Positions 15,233-23,253 of a DNA stretch of 64,000 bases are shown in pieces. The DNA is taken from NCBI GenBank assembly GCA_029959905.1, contig JASCNZ010000008.1, positions 1-64,000 of the forward strand, given 5' to 3'. How positions within the stretch are numbered: position 1 is the first letter of the stretch; the number at the start of each line of letters is the position of its first letter. This DNA comes from Microbacteriaceae bacterium PS02344. GTDB lineage: Bacteria; Actinomycetota; Actinomycetes; Actinomycetales; Microbacteriaceae. Made by a program: the position numbers and the translations under genes. The notes beneath the pieces were generated by a model that did not search any database, was not told where the DNA came from, and saw only the letters and a program-made list of their open reading frames with translations.

Positions 15233-15613
15233 ATGGATGCCGCTGTCATCGATGCCCCCGCGCCCTCCCGGACGGCGGAGCCCTGGTATCTGCGGCGGCG
15301 CCTCATCCTGCTGGCATCGGTCGTCGTCGTGCCCGTGGCGCTCGCCGCCGCCCTCAACGGCTACGGCCCGCTCACCGAGGAATCGGCCCTGCGGATGGCG
15401 TTCGCCACCGTCGCCGGCATGACCGTGGCCGTGCTGGGCGCCGTGGCGGCCCTCGTCGTCACCCTGACCCGGCGTCGCAGCATCCCGGGTGTCGTCTTCT
15501 TCGTGCTGGTGCTGGTGTTCGTGACCACGTGGGCCGTCGCCGCCGTCTCCGGTGCCGGCGACCTCCTGCTCGAACGCCTCGCCCTCATAGACGACCTCGC
15601 CGGGCTCGGCTGA
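15233..15613 (+). CDS. hypothetical three-span membrane protein
   Basis: A 126-residue protein with membrane segments at about residues 25-42 (LILLASVVVVPVALAAAL), 55-80 (FATVAGMTVAVLGAVAALVVTL) and 86-108 (GVVFFVLVLVFVTTWAVAAV). There are no conserved functional residues I recognise. Short cytoplasmic N-terminus PSRTAEPWYLRRR with positive charges before the first span. Transcribed alone, convergent with the nucleotidyltransferase gene 9 bp away. Confidence 0.75.
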   Translation: MDAAVIDAPAPSRTAEPWYLRRRLILLASVVVVPVALAAALNGYGPLTEESALRMAFATVAGMTVAVLGAVAALVVTLTRRRSIPGVVFFVLVLVFVTTWAVAAVSGAGDLLLERLALIDDLAGLG

Positions 15614-15621
15614 GCGGCGGG

Positions 15622-16200
15622 TCAGCCGAAGTCTGGGCGGAGCGGCCGCTGCGGGCTCGGAAGAGGTGCCGAGAGAATGCTGCCGACGCGTTCGTAGGTC
15701 TTCGGGGAGAGGTCTTCCCCCGGGAAGAACTCGTTCAGAAGTTCTTCTGCGGCATCGGGAGTTCTGATGCCGCACACCGACAAGAGAACCGCGACGTCAC
15801 CGAGGTCGCGGATACCTCGCCGCTCCGCCGCACGAAGTTTCATGGCGAGGAGCATCTCGGGCGAGGCCGTCTGTATCACGACACCGTCGCTGTCGTGGAG
15901 CGTCTCCCACTCCGCGCCGCGACCGATGCCATCGGGGAGGAACATGGCGGCACTGTCGTTGATCCACGTGGGCGGCCAGCCGCGCTCGGACGCGATGATC
16001 TCGGCGGCTGCCCTCACCTCGTCGAACGGAGCGATGGGGCCGTCGATGTCGACGGTGGCTGCGCGGTTCGCGTCGATGGAAAGCGCCATAGCCGCTCCAC
16101 CCACGATCTGGATCGTCGCCGTCCCGCCTGCGCGCCTCATCCGACCGATCAGGTCTCGAAGGCCGTCGATGATGTCATCCCGGGTGAGTGCGCGCGACAT
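15622..16200 (-). CDS. DUF6036-type nucleotidyltransferase (possible toxin or Abi component)
   Basis: A 192-residue protein with the nucleotidyltransferase core: IQIVGGAAMALSIDANRAATVDIDGPI holds the GG...D-x-D arrangement (VGGAAMAL, then DID), and a later MLLAMKLRAAERRGIRDLGDVAVLL carries the K-x-x-A-x-x-x-R-x-x-x-D-x-x-D pattern seen in AbiEii/DUF6036 and MNT-type enzymes. It lies 27 bp downstream of an XRE regulator gene. Such pairs often act as toxin-antitoxin or phage-defence units, but the reaction and target here are unknown. Confidence 0.7.
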   Translation of the reverse strand: MSRALTRDDIIDGLRDLIGRMRRAGGTATIQIVGGAAMALSIDANRAATVDIDGPIAPFDEVRAAAEIIASERGWPPTWINDSAAMFLPDGIGRGAEWETLHDSDGVVIQTASPEMLLAMKLRAAERRGIRDLGDVAVLLSVCGIRTPDAAEELLNEFFPGEDLSPKTYERVGSILSAPLPSPQRPLRPDFG

Positions 16201-16227
16201 GATCCTCCGTGTGCTCAGAGCGCGAAG

Positions 16228-16809
16228 TCAGGCGCTGGCCAGTTCGCCGCGCTCGATGGCGATGCCCCGTCGCAGGAACTCGGGGGCGACGTCTGCGAGG
16301 TCGGCGGAGACGGGGAGCGGGTACACGGAGCGCTGTGGCTCCCACACGACATCGGGGTGCCCCCGCCGCTCGGTCACCCACGCCGGGAGGGGAGCGGATG
16401 CTTCGCGCAAGCGCACCTCGAGGAGCGCCGCGATCGCATCCACCCAACGAGGGTGGGAATCGTCCGGCTCTTCGACGGCGAGGAGAACTCTCGTCACCGC
16501 GTCGGCCGTGGCCAGATCGTCGGCCAGCTGGATGAAGCGGCGGTAGGCCCGGTCGGGCAGCCCCTGCGCTTCCCATCCCGCGATCTCTTCCGCGGCACGA
16601 ACGGCCGAGGAGCGCCCCTCGGTGAGAATCGGCACCCATTCGACGCCGATCGCCGAGGCGAGCTTGTCGACCGTCGAGGTCGTGGGATCCCGACGACCGT
16701 TCTCGATCGCGCTCAGGTTACCCGCGCCGACTCCGGCCCTCGACGCGATGCTGCGGAGGCTCGCACCGGATCGCCGACGGGCTCGGCGCAGGGAGTTCGC
16801 AATGCCCAT
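16228..16809 (-). CDS. XRE family HTH regulator paired with nucleotidyltransferase
   Basis: A 193-residue protein. Residues 1-60 are a Cro/CI helix-turn-helix (NSLRRARRRSGASLRSIASRAGVGAGNLSAIENGRRDPTTSTVDKLASAIGV). The remaining 130 residues form an unassigned helical domain (RAYRRFIQLADDLATADAVTRVLLAVEEP). GGGAGGTGG precedes ATG 16809. It is the first gene of a two-gene unit with the nucleotidyltransferase and is the probable antidote or repressor of the pair, by analogy with XRE-partnered toxin systems. Confidence 0.75.
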   Translation of the reverse strand: MGIANSLRRARRRSGASLRSIASRAGVGAGNLSAIENGRRDPTTSTVDKLASAIGVEWVPILTEGRSSAVRAAEEIAGWEAQGLPDRAYRRFIQLADDLATADAVTRVLLAVEEPDDSHPRWVDAIAALLEVRLREASAPLPAWVTERRGHPDVVWEPQRSVYPLPVSADLADVAPEFLRRGIAIERGELASA

Positions 16810-16837
16810 GAGCCACCTCCCGTTCTCTTAAACGATA

Positions 16838-16855
16838 ACACCCGTCCGCAGGTGT
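16838..16855. promoter_or_regulatory. candidate operator upstream of the XRE gene
   Basis: Inverted repeat ACACC and GGTGT around an 8-bp centre, 30-45 bp upstream of ATG 16809, in an otherwise featureless gap. The flanking TA/AA bases nearly extend it. It is a candidate autoregulatory site for the XRE protein; short arms make it uncertain. Confidence 0.35.
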
Positions 16856-16995
16856 AACCTCGCCGCTCGGCAGACGGCTGCACGAAAGGCCGCGAATCTC
16901 GCCGAACCGGCACGGGGTCGACAAGCTGCCGCCGACATCGCGCTGAGCAGCCGGATCGCGGAACGGCTCAGCCGAGACCGCTTAGCCGAGACCGC

Positions 16996-17481
16996 TCAGC
17001 CGCGGCACTCGCGGGTGAGGTGATCGGCGAGCTGCTCGAGGAACGCCCGCACAGCCTCGGCCTCGGCCGCGGGGAGGTTCGCGGCGTACTCGAGCATCGC
17101 CAGCGCCGTGGCATCCAGACCCTCGGCCGGATCGATGCGCCGCAAGGGCACGAGGAACTTCGATCGACTGTCGGACGGGTTGCGCTGGGTCGTGATGATG
17201 CGGGCGGTCTCGAGCTTGTCGATCGCCTGCGTGATCGCCGCGGTCGTGACCTTGAGCTCTTTCGCGAGGTCGCCGGGCGTGAGTGCCTCGTGGCGGTCAT
17301 CGGCTTCGGCGATGAGTCGGGTGATCTCGCGCAGCAGCGGGCTCGGCCCGCAGGCCGTCTGACGGCGACGGGCGAGCTGGTCCTCCGCGAGGCGCACGCG
17401 CTCGACGGCCTTGACGACGTCGAGCGCACGACTGTCGTCGACGGCCGTCCAGATCCCGGAGTCCGCCTCGGCAGTGCTCAC
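16996..17481 (-). CDS. MarR family transcriptional regulator
   Basis: A 161-residue winged-helix regulator: helix-turn-helix ALTPGDLAKELKVTTAAITQAIDKLETARII and wing TTQRNPSDSRSKFLVPLRRIDP. The GTG at 17481 is taken as start, 2 bp after the stop of a 32-codon ORF with a strong ribosome site, so translation is probably coupled. An inverted repeat at 17652-17664 is the likely binding site. The nearest possible target besides itself is the divergent secreted phosphodiesterase gene. Two copies of a 14-bp direct repeat (AGCCGAGACCGCT plus one base) cover its stop region. Confidence 0.85.
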   Translation of the reverse strand: MSTAEADSGIWTAVDDSRALDVVKAVERVRLAEDQLARRRQTACGPSPLLREITRLIAEADDRHEALTPGDLAKELKVTTAAITQAIDKLETARIITTQRNPSDSRSKFLVPLRRIDPAEGLDATALAMLEYAANLPAAEAEAVRAFLEQLADHLTRECRG

Positions 17482-17483
17482 GG

Positions 17484-17582
17484 TCAGTCGCCGTGGTTGA
17501 TGACCTGGAGCCACTGCCCGAATTCGGCGCGCGGCTCGATGGTCTCGTCGGCCTCCGGGCTGATCTGGTTCTGCTGAGACAT
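17484..17582 (-). CDS. 32-residue ORF upstream of marR
   Basis: A short ORF of 32 codons starting MSQQNQ and ending GQWLQVINHGD, acidic in the middle (PEADETIEPRAEF). GAAGGAG stands 7 bp before ATG 17582, the best ribosome site in this neighbourhood, and its stop is 2 bp before the MarR GTG. I do not recognise a family. It may be a leader peptide that couples translation to MarR, or a real small protein. The codon choice is normal for the genome. Confidence 0.55.
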   Translation of the reverse strand: MSQQNQISPEADETIEPRAEFGQWLQVINHGD

Positions 17583-17651
17583 GTGCAGGCTCCTTCACGC
17601 GGTGGGCCGTCGAATCGCTCGGATCGGGGCGATCGGCGGCGAGTTGGGTTA

Positions 17652-17664
17652 CTAGTCTAACTAG
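17652..17664. promoter_or_regulatory. candidate MarR operator
   Basis: Perfect inverted repeat CTAGT-CTA-ACTAG in a locally AT-rich patch (17649-17670) between the marR unit and the divergent gene at 17865. Its size and AT-rich palindromic form fit MarR-family sites. The patch also carries the likely -10 region of the leftward unit. Confidence 0.5.
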
Positions 17665-17864
17665 ATATTCGGACAACAGGCGAAATAAGTTTCACGAGGG
17701 TTGCCGGTTCCGTCATTCCCTCCCGCTTGAAACAAAGCTACAGTCGTACCCCAAGCGGCAGATATTTTGTACAACTGGTCATCGACGATTCACCGCGCAG
17801 GCGCCGCGTGTTCACTCCCCCTGCCCACGCTGAGGACGTCCCCCGACCTCGTCTCAGGAAGACC

Positions 17865-20800
17865 ATGCCCACTCGACATGCTCCCGCGCGCACGCGCGCC
17901 CCCCGCCTGACCGCGATCCTCGCGGCCGCCTGCTCGCTCGCCCTCGTCGGCACCCTCTCTCAGCCCGTCACCGCCCAGGCCTTCGACGACCCCACCGCGA
18001 TCGACGGCATGGTGCTCGACGGCCGGGGCGCCTACGTCGTCGACGACGTCGAGCACACCCGCCTTGCTCCGGGCCTCGATCAGGTCGAGTTCGAGCGACT
18101 CGGACCCGACGGGCGGCAACTGCTGCACGTGCTGCGCGTGCAGCTCGCCGACTCGAACCTCGAGGTCGACTACATCGGCAACGACGCGCTGACCGACCCG
18201 GGAACCGTCAGCGAGTTCGTCGACGGCTCCGGCGCCATCGCCGGCGTGAACGGCGACTTCTTCGACATCAACAACTCCTCGGCTCCCCTCGGCACCGCGA
18301 TCAGCCGCGACGACGGGCTGCTCAAGTCGCCCGAGGTCTCGCGCAACAACGTGGCCGGGTTCACCGACTCGGGCCTCGGCGGCATCGTCGAGGTCTTCCT
18401 CGAGGGAACAGTCACCCTGCCGTCCGGCGCGCTGCGCCTCGCGGGCATCAACCGCGTGACCGGCGAGGCCGACAGCGTCGTCGTGTACAACGCGCACTGG
18501 GGAACCGGCAACCGCGGCCGCAGCATCCCGGCCGGACAGACCGGTGTCGAGGTGCTCATCGGTGCGGATGGCACGGTCCTCCGCACCGCGCAGGCACCCG
18601 GAGCGGAACTGCTGGCTGACGGAGTGCAGGCCGTGGTGGCCGCCCCCGGCGCCGCCGCCGACGCCCTCTCGGCGTTGCAGGCCGGCGACCCGGTCGAGGT
18701 GTCGTACACCCTGAACCCCGAGGCCGTCGACCTCGCCGCCGCCGTCGGTGGCCACGCGTCGTCCGAGCCGCTCATGCTCGAGGACGGCGAGCTCGGCGAG
18801 GCCGTGTCCGACCTGTCGCGCCTGCGCCACCCGCGCACCGGCGTCGGCTTCTCGGCCGACGGCACCACGGCGTACTTCGTGGTCGCCGACGGACGCCAGA
18901 GCACCGTGCCCGGGCTCACGGTGCCCGAGCTCGGGCAGCTAATGCTCGATCTCGGCGCGTGGGACGCGCTGAACCTCGACGGCGGCGGCTCGTCGCAGAT
19001 GAACGCCCGTCAGCCCGGCGACGCCGGTGCCCGCGTGCTGAACGCACCGTCCGACGGCTACGAGCGCAGCGATGCGAACGGCCTCGGCGTCTTCCTGCGC
19101 ACCCCGGGTTCGAGCGTCCCGGCGAGCTTCGACCTGCGCACCGGCATCGAGGTCGACGACGCGGCGCGGGTGTTCCCGGGCCTGCACCGCCGCATCGAAG
19201 CCGTCGGGGTGACCGAGAACGGTTCGGCGGCGGATGCCGTCGCCCCCCAGTGGTCGGCGACCGGCGGTGCCACCGTCACGGCGGACGGGGCATCCGCCAC
19301 CGTCACCGGCGTCACGCCGGGCGCCGCCACGATCACGGCGGCGCACGAGTCGGCCACCGGCGAGCGGGCACTGCAGGTGCTCGGCCCGCTCACACGCGTG
19401 ACGGCGTCGACCGGCCTGCTCGCTCTCGCCGGCCGCGACGACGCCCGCGTGCTGACCATCACCGGTCACGACGCGAACGGCTTCCAGGCGCCCATCGATC
19501 CCGCCGATGTCGAGATCGGCGGCGCCGACGAGTCCCTGCTGTCGTTCACCCCGCACGCCGACGGCACCTTCGAGGTGCGAGCGGTCGGCGACCTCGGCAG
19601 CGCCTCGCTGACCTTCACGGTCGCGGGCCAGGCGGTCACGGTGCCGGCCACGGTCGGGCTCGACGAGATCCTGTTCGCCGACCTGGCGGATGCCGCGCAG
19701 TGGACTTCCGCCAACGACCGCGCTCCCGGGGGTTCGGTCTCGCCCGCACCGGGTCACGAGGGCGACAACGGCCTCGCGCTGCGCTACGACTTCACGCAGT
19801 CGACCGCCACCCGCGGCCAGTACGCCGTGGCGCCGAACGGCGGGGTCGTGCTGCCCGGTCAGCCGCAGAAGCTGACGATGTGGATCGAGGGCGACGGCAA
19901 GGGCGCGTGGCCGCGCCTGCAGTTCCGCCAGGCCAACGGCACCACGTCGAACCTCGACGGTCCGGAGGTCACCTGGACCGGATGGCGCCAGGCCGAGTTC
20001 ACGGTGCCGGCCGGGGTGCAGTACCCGCTCACGTTCCAGCGGTTCCGCCTCATGGAGACGAAGGCCGGAGCGCAGTACACGGGCGGCATCACGATCAGCT
20101 CGCTCGCGGTCGCCGTCGCGCCGGACGTCGAGATGCCGCCGACGGCCATCGTGCCCGATCCGATCATCGCCGCCGACGGCGCGACCGACGCGTCCCCCCT
20201 GCGGGTGGCGGTCATGAGCGACGCCCAGTTCGTGGCACGCAACCCCGACAGCGATCTCGTCGCGGGGGCGCGTCGAGCCCTGCGCGAGATCGTCGCGGCC
20301 GACCCCGATGTGCTCGTCATCAACGGCGACTTCGTCGACGAGGCGTCTCCGGCCGACTTCGCGCTGGCCCGGAGCATCCTCGACGAGGAACTGGCCGGCA
20401 CCGACTTCCCCTGGTATTACGTGCCGGGCAATCACGAGATCATGGGCGGCGACATCGCCAACTTCCAGCAGGCCTTCGGCGACAACTACCGCGTCGTCGA
20501 CCAGCAGGGCACGCGCCTCATCATGCTCGACTCGTCGACCGGCTCGCTGTCGGCGAAGTTCGACCAGATCGAGATGTTCCGCGATGCGCTGGCGGACGCC
20601 GCGGCCGACCCCGCCGTCACCGGTGTGGTGCTGCTGCAGCACCACCCGCTCGACGACCCGCTCGCCACGAAGTCGAGCCAGCTCGCCAACCGGTCCGACG
20701 CGGCGCTCCTGCGCGACTGGCTGGAGCGCTTCCGGGAGTCGAGCGGCAAGTCGGCCGCCTTCGTCGGATCGCACGTGGGCGTCTTCCACGCGACGCGGGA

Positions 20801-21548
20801 GGACGGCATCCCCTACCTGATCAACGGCAACTCCGGGAAGGCGCCCGCCGGCGCCCCGTTCGGGCAGTTCACGGGCTGGACGATGCTCGGCATCGACCCG
20901 GCCGCCGGGGTGTGGGCGGGTGCCACCGCACCCTGGCTGCAGGCCGAGGTGCAGACGCGTGTCGACGCGATCCGCTTCGACGAGATCCCCGCGACGCTCG
21001 AGGCGGGCACGCGCACCTCGCTCGCCCCCTCGATCGCCCAGCCCGGGCAGGACGAGGTGCCGGTCGCGTGGCCGATGAGCTACCGCTGGACGGCGTCGTC
21101 GGGCGTGTACATCGGGGCGGCGACGGATGCTCCGGCCGGCAGCATCGCGGCGCTCGACCCCACCTCGCACGTGCTCACGTCGCTCGCGGAGGGCGCGGGC
21201 AGCGTGACCCTCTCGATCAACGGTGTCAGCGAGACGGTGTCGTTCGCCACGGATGACGCGACCCTTCCGGGTGGCGGCGACGGCGGCTCCGGTGACGGCA
21301 GTGGCTCCGATGGCAGCGGTGACGGCGCGAGCGGCGGCGGGAGCGGTGCCGGTGGCGCTGCCGACGGCGCGGGTGACGATGGCGCGGCCTCCGACGACGA
21401 GCTCGGCGTGACCGGCGGGGGCATCGCCCCGTGGGTCGTCACGGTCGGCATCCTGCTGCTGCTCGCCGGCGGCGGCCTCGCCGCGATGCGTCTGCGCCGC
21501 CGCACCGAGGGCGAGACGTCGGAGGCGGGAATCGACGAACTCGTCTGA
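17865..21548 (+). CDS. secreted phosphodiester glycosidase/metallophosphoesterase, cell-wall anchored
   Basis: A 1227-residue surface protein. Signal peptide at residues 1-38, cleaved near TAQA-F. A NAGPA/phosphodiester glycosidase domain spans about 120-400 (INGDFFDINN-like GVNGDFFDINNSSAP near 125; LDLGAWDALNLDGGGSSQM near 365). Ig-like repeats follow (about 430-650), then a carbohydrate-binding-like segment, then a metallophosphoesterase at about 780-990 with SDAQF, NGDFVDE, PGNHE, QHHP and SHVGVFH. A Gly/Ser/Asp linker leads to LGVTG at about 1178, a hydrophobic span and RRR, a sortase-like signal. ATG 17865 has AGGAA upstream; in-frame codons before it lack signal character. Likely extracellular release of phosphate or sugars from teichoic-acid-like or lipid polymers. 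Confidence 0.82.
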   Translation: MPTRHAPARTRAPRLTAILAAACSLALVGTLSQPVTAQAFDDPTAIDGMVLDGRGAYVVDDVEHTRLAPGLDQVEFERLGPDGRQLLHVLRVQLADSNLEVDYIGNDALTDPGTVSEFVDGSGAIAGVNGDFFDINNSSAPLGTAISRDDGLLKSPEVSRNNVAGFTDSGLGGIVEVFLEGTVTLPSGALRLAGINRVTGEADSVVVYNAHWGTGNRGRSIPAGQTGVEVLIGADGTVLRTAQAPGAELLADGVQAVVAAPGAAADALSALQAGDPVEVSYTLNPEAVDLAAAVGGHASSEPLMLEDGELGEAVSDLSRLRHPRTGVGFSADGTTAYFVVADGRQSTVPGLTVPELGQLMLDLGAWDALNLDGGGSSQMNARQPGDAGARVLNAPSDGYERSDANGLGVFLRTPGSSVPASFDLRTGIEVDDAARVFPGLHRRIEAVGVTENGSAADAVAPQWSATGGATVTADGASATVTGVTPGAATITAAHESATGERALQVLGPLTRVTASTGLLALAGRDDARVLTITGHDANGFQAPIDPADVEIGGADESLLSFTPHADGTFEVRAVGDLGSASLTFTVAGQAVTVPATVGLDEILFADLADAAQWTSANDRAPGGSVSPAPGHEGDNGLALRYDFTQSTATRGQYAVAPNGGVVLPGQPQKLTMWIEGDGKGAWPRLQFRQANGTTSNLDGPEVTWTGWRQAEFTVPAGVQYPLTFQRFRLMETKAGAQYTGGITISSLAVAVAPDVEMPPTAIVPDPIIAADGATDASPLRVAVMSDAQFVARNPDSDLVAGARRALREIVAADPDVLVINGDFVDEASPADFALARSILDEELAGTDFPWYYVPGNHEIMGGDIANFQQAFGDNYRVVDQQGTRLIMLDSSTGSLSAKFDQIEMFRDALADAAADPAVTGVVLLQHHPLDDPLATKSSQLANRSDAALLRDWLERFRESSGKSAAFVGSHVGVFHATREDGIPYLINGNSGKAPAGAPFGQFTGWTMLGIDPAAGVWAGATAPWLQAEVQTRVDAIRFDEIPATLEAGTRTSLAPSIAQPGQDEVPVAWPMSYRWTASSGVYIGAATDAPAGSIAALDPTSHVLTSLAEGAGSVTLSINGVSETVSFATDDATLPGGGDGGSGDGSGSDGSGDGASGGGSGAGGAADGAGDDGAASDDELGVTGGGIAPWVVTVGILLLLAGGGLAAMRLRRRTEGETSEAGIDELV

Positions 21549-21563
21549 CGCGCGACGATCCAC

Positions 21564-21600
21564 GAGGCCCCGCCTCCCGCTCCGGCGGAGGCGGGGCCTC
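21564..21600. terminator. bidirectional hairpin terminator
   Basis: Perfect 14-bp arms GAGGCCCCGCCTCC and its complement around a 9-nt loop, between the convergent surface-protein and PucR genes. It can end both transcripts. Confidence 0.75.
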
Positions 21601-21626
21601 GTCGTCGATGCGCGACGCGGCGCCGC

Positions 21627-23243
21627 TCAGGACAGGAGCGTGCGGATCTCGAGCATGGCCGCGAACCGGGCATCCGGGTCGTCGAGGTCGAGCCCGCTGA
21701 CCTCCGCGACGCGACGCAGCCGGTAGCGGAACGTGTTCGGATGCACGAACGCCGACGCGGCCGCCGCGGCGATGTCGCCCAGGTGATCGAGCCACGCGCG
21801 CAGGGTGTCGACCAGATGCGCGCCGTGCTCGGCGTCGTACGCCACGAGCCGGGCGAGCGGATCTGGCACCTCGTCGCCGCGCGCGCGGCGCAGGTCTTCG
21901 AGGTCGAGCAGCAGCGACGCCGTCTGCACCTCGGCGATCGGGGCCACGCGGCGCCCGCCCGGACGCTCGGCGAGCACCCGCAGGGCCCGATGCGCCTGGG
22001 CTCGCGAACGGGCGATCTCGGCCGCGGTCGACGCCGGCCGGCCGATGCCGATCACGGCGGGAATGCGGTCGCCCACCCGGCGGAGGAAGTCCTCGGCCAA
22101 GCGCAGCGCGCGTTCCTCGGCGAGCGCGTCGTCGACGGGCAGGATGCCGTAGACGGTGTCGCCCACGAGCGCGACGGCGGCGCCCGGCTGCACGGCCGAG
22201 AGGTGCAGGGCGAAGGCATCGGCGAGCCGCTCGCGTTCGGCGATCGCCTCGTGCCCCGCCGCATCGTCGCCTCGCGTCGCGATCGCGGCGGCCGCGACGG
22301 CGACCCGGCGCGCCGTCAGCCCGAGGCGACCCAGCGCGTCCGGCGCCTCCGGGCCGCCGTCGACGGCACGGCTGACCAGCTCGGCCCGCAGGCGCCGTTG
22401 CGCGTCGGCGCCCGCGCGGATGCGCAGCAGGTGCAGCGCGACGAGCTTCGTCGCCTCGCGCAGCGTGACCTCGCGTTCGCGTGTGAGGGGGCCGTCCATC
22501 GCGGCCCAGATCGATCCGAGCACCTCGTCGCCCGCGCGCACCGCGATCGCGACGCGCTGCGTCGAGACGCCCTCGCCGAGTTTCACGGGGTCGACGACCA
22601 CCGGCGCATCGTCGCGGTACAGGTCGCGGAACACGCCCATCTCGGTGAGCACCCTCGCGTACCGATCGGGCACCTGACGGCCGATGATCGTCTCGACGCG
22701 CGAGGGGTCGGCGCGCTCCTGCCCGCCCGAGAACGCGAGCACGCGCGACGAGCGGTCCTCGATCGTGACCGGGGCGTCGAGCATCGCGGCGATGGCGTTC
22801 GCGACGGCGAACAGATCGCCCGACGGAACGCCGCCGAGCGACTCCGCGGGTGTGCGGCCGACGTCGTCCTCGGCGAGGAGCGAGCGCAGCAGGGCCGCGA
22901 GCTGCGTCCACGTGGCACCTCGGGCGAGCGACAGCACGGCGACGCCGGCCCGGTCGGCCGCCTCACGAACGGATGCCGGCAGCCCGCCGGCGGTGCGGGC
23001 GATCACCGCGACCGCGCCCGCCGACCCCGCCGTCTCGATGAGGCCGACGAGCGCATCGGCATCGTGCACGGCGATCGCGAGCACCACGGCGTCGGCCGGA
23101 TAGACGGGCGGGTCGATCGGATCGTGGATCACGACGCCGCCGATGTGCCGGTCGACGTCGATGCGTCCGTGCACGACCTCGAGCAGCGTCACCCCGAGAT
23201 CGTCGAAGACCCTCCCCCAGCTCGATCGCGCCAGCCCGCTCAT
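21627..23243 (-). CDS. PucR family transcriptional regulator
   Basis: A 538-residue regulator. An N-terminal purine-catabolism-type domain (GVTLLEVVHGRIDVDRHIGGVVIHDP onwards) is followed by a central GGDEF-like/CdaR region and the C-terminal PucR helix-turn-helix: AAAAASAFVHPNTFRYRLRRVAEVSGLDLDDPDARFAAMLEIRTLL. It is the last gene of the ten-gene leftward peptide locus, 10 bp after the racemase gene. PucR/CdaR regulators usually sense small metabolites and activate catabolic genes, so this is the local regulator by position. A TAGGCT box 7 bp before the ATG could also allow separate leaderless expression. Confidence 0.9.
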   Translation of the reverse strand: MSGLARSSWGRVFDDLGVTLLEVVHGRIDVDRHIGGVVIHDPIDPPVYPADAVVLAIAVHDADALVGLIETAGSAGAVAVIARTAGGLPASVREAADRAGVAVLSLARGATWTQLAALLRSLLAEDDVGRTPAESLGGVPSGDLFAVANAIAAMLDAPVTIEDRSSRVLAFSGGQERADPSRVETIIGRQVPDRYARVLTEMGVFRDLYRDDAPVVVDPVKLGEGVSTQRVAIAVRAGDEVLGSIWAAMDGPLTREREVTLREATKLVALHLLRIRAGADAQRRLRAELVSRAVDGGPEAPDALGRLGLTARRVAVAAAAIATRGDDAAGHEAIAERERLADAFALHLSAVQPGAAVALVGDTVYGILPVDDALAEERALRLAEDFLRRVGDRIPAVIGIGRPASTAAEIARSRAQAHRALRVLAERPGGRRVAPIAEVQTASLLLDLEDLRRARGDEVPDPLARLVAYDAEHGAHLVDTLRAWLDHLGDIAAAAASAFVHPNTFRYRLRRVAEVSGLDLDDPDARFAAMLEIRTLLS

Positions 23244-23253
23244 AGGGGCGAGC

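Noticed and set aside
16970-17002. 14-bp direct repeat (2.4 copies of AGCCGAGACCGCT plus one base) as an attachment or origin site
   Set aside because: Too short, partly inside the end of marR, and with no integrase or replication gene nearby.
18939-21563. 874-codon open frame on the - strand opposite the surface protein
   Set aside because: Antisense GC shadow; Arg/Gly/His-rich with no recognisable domain.
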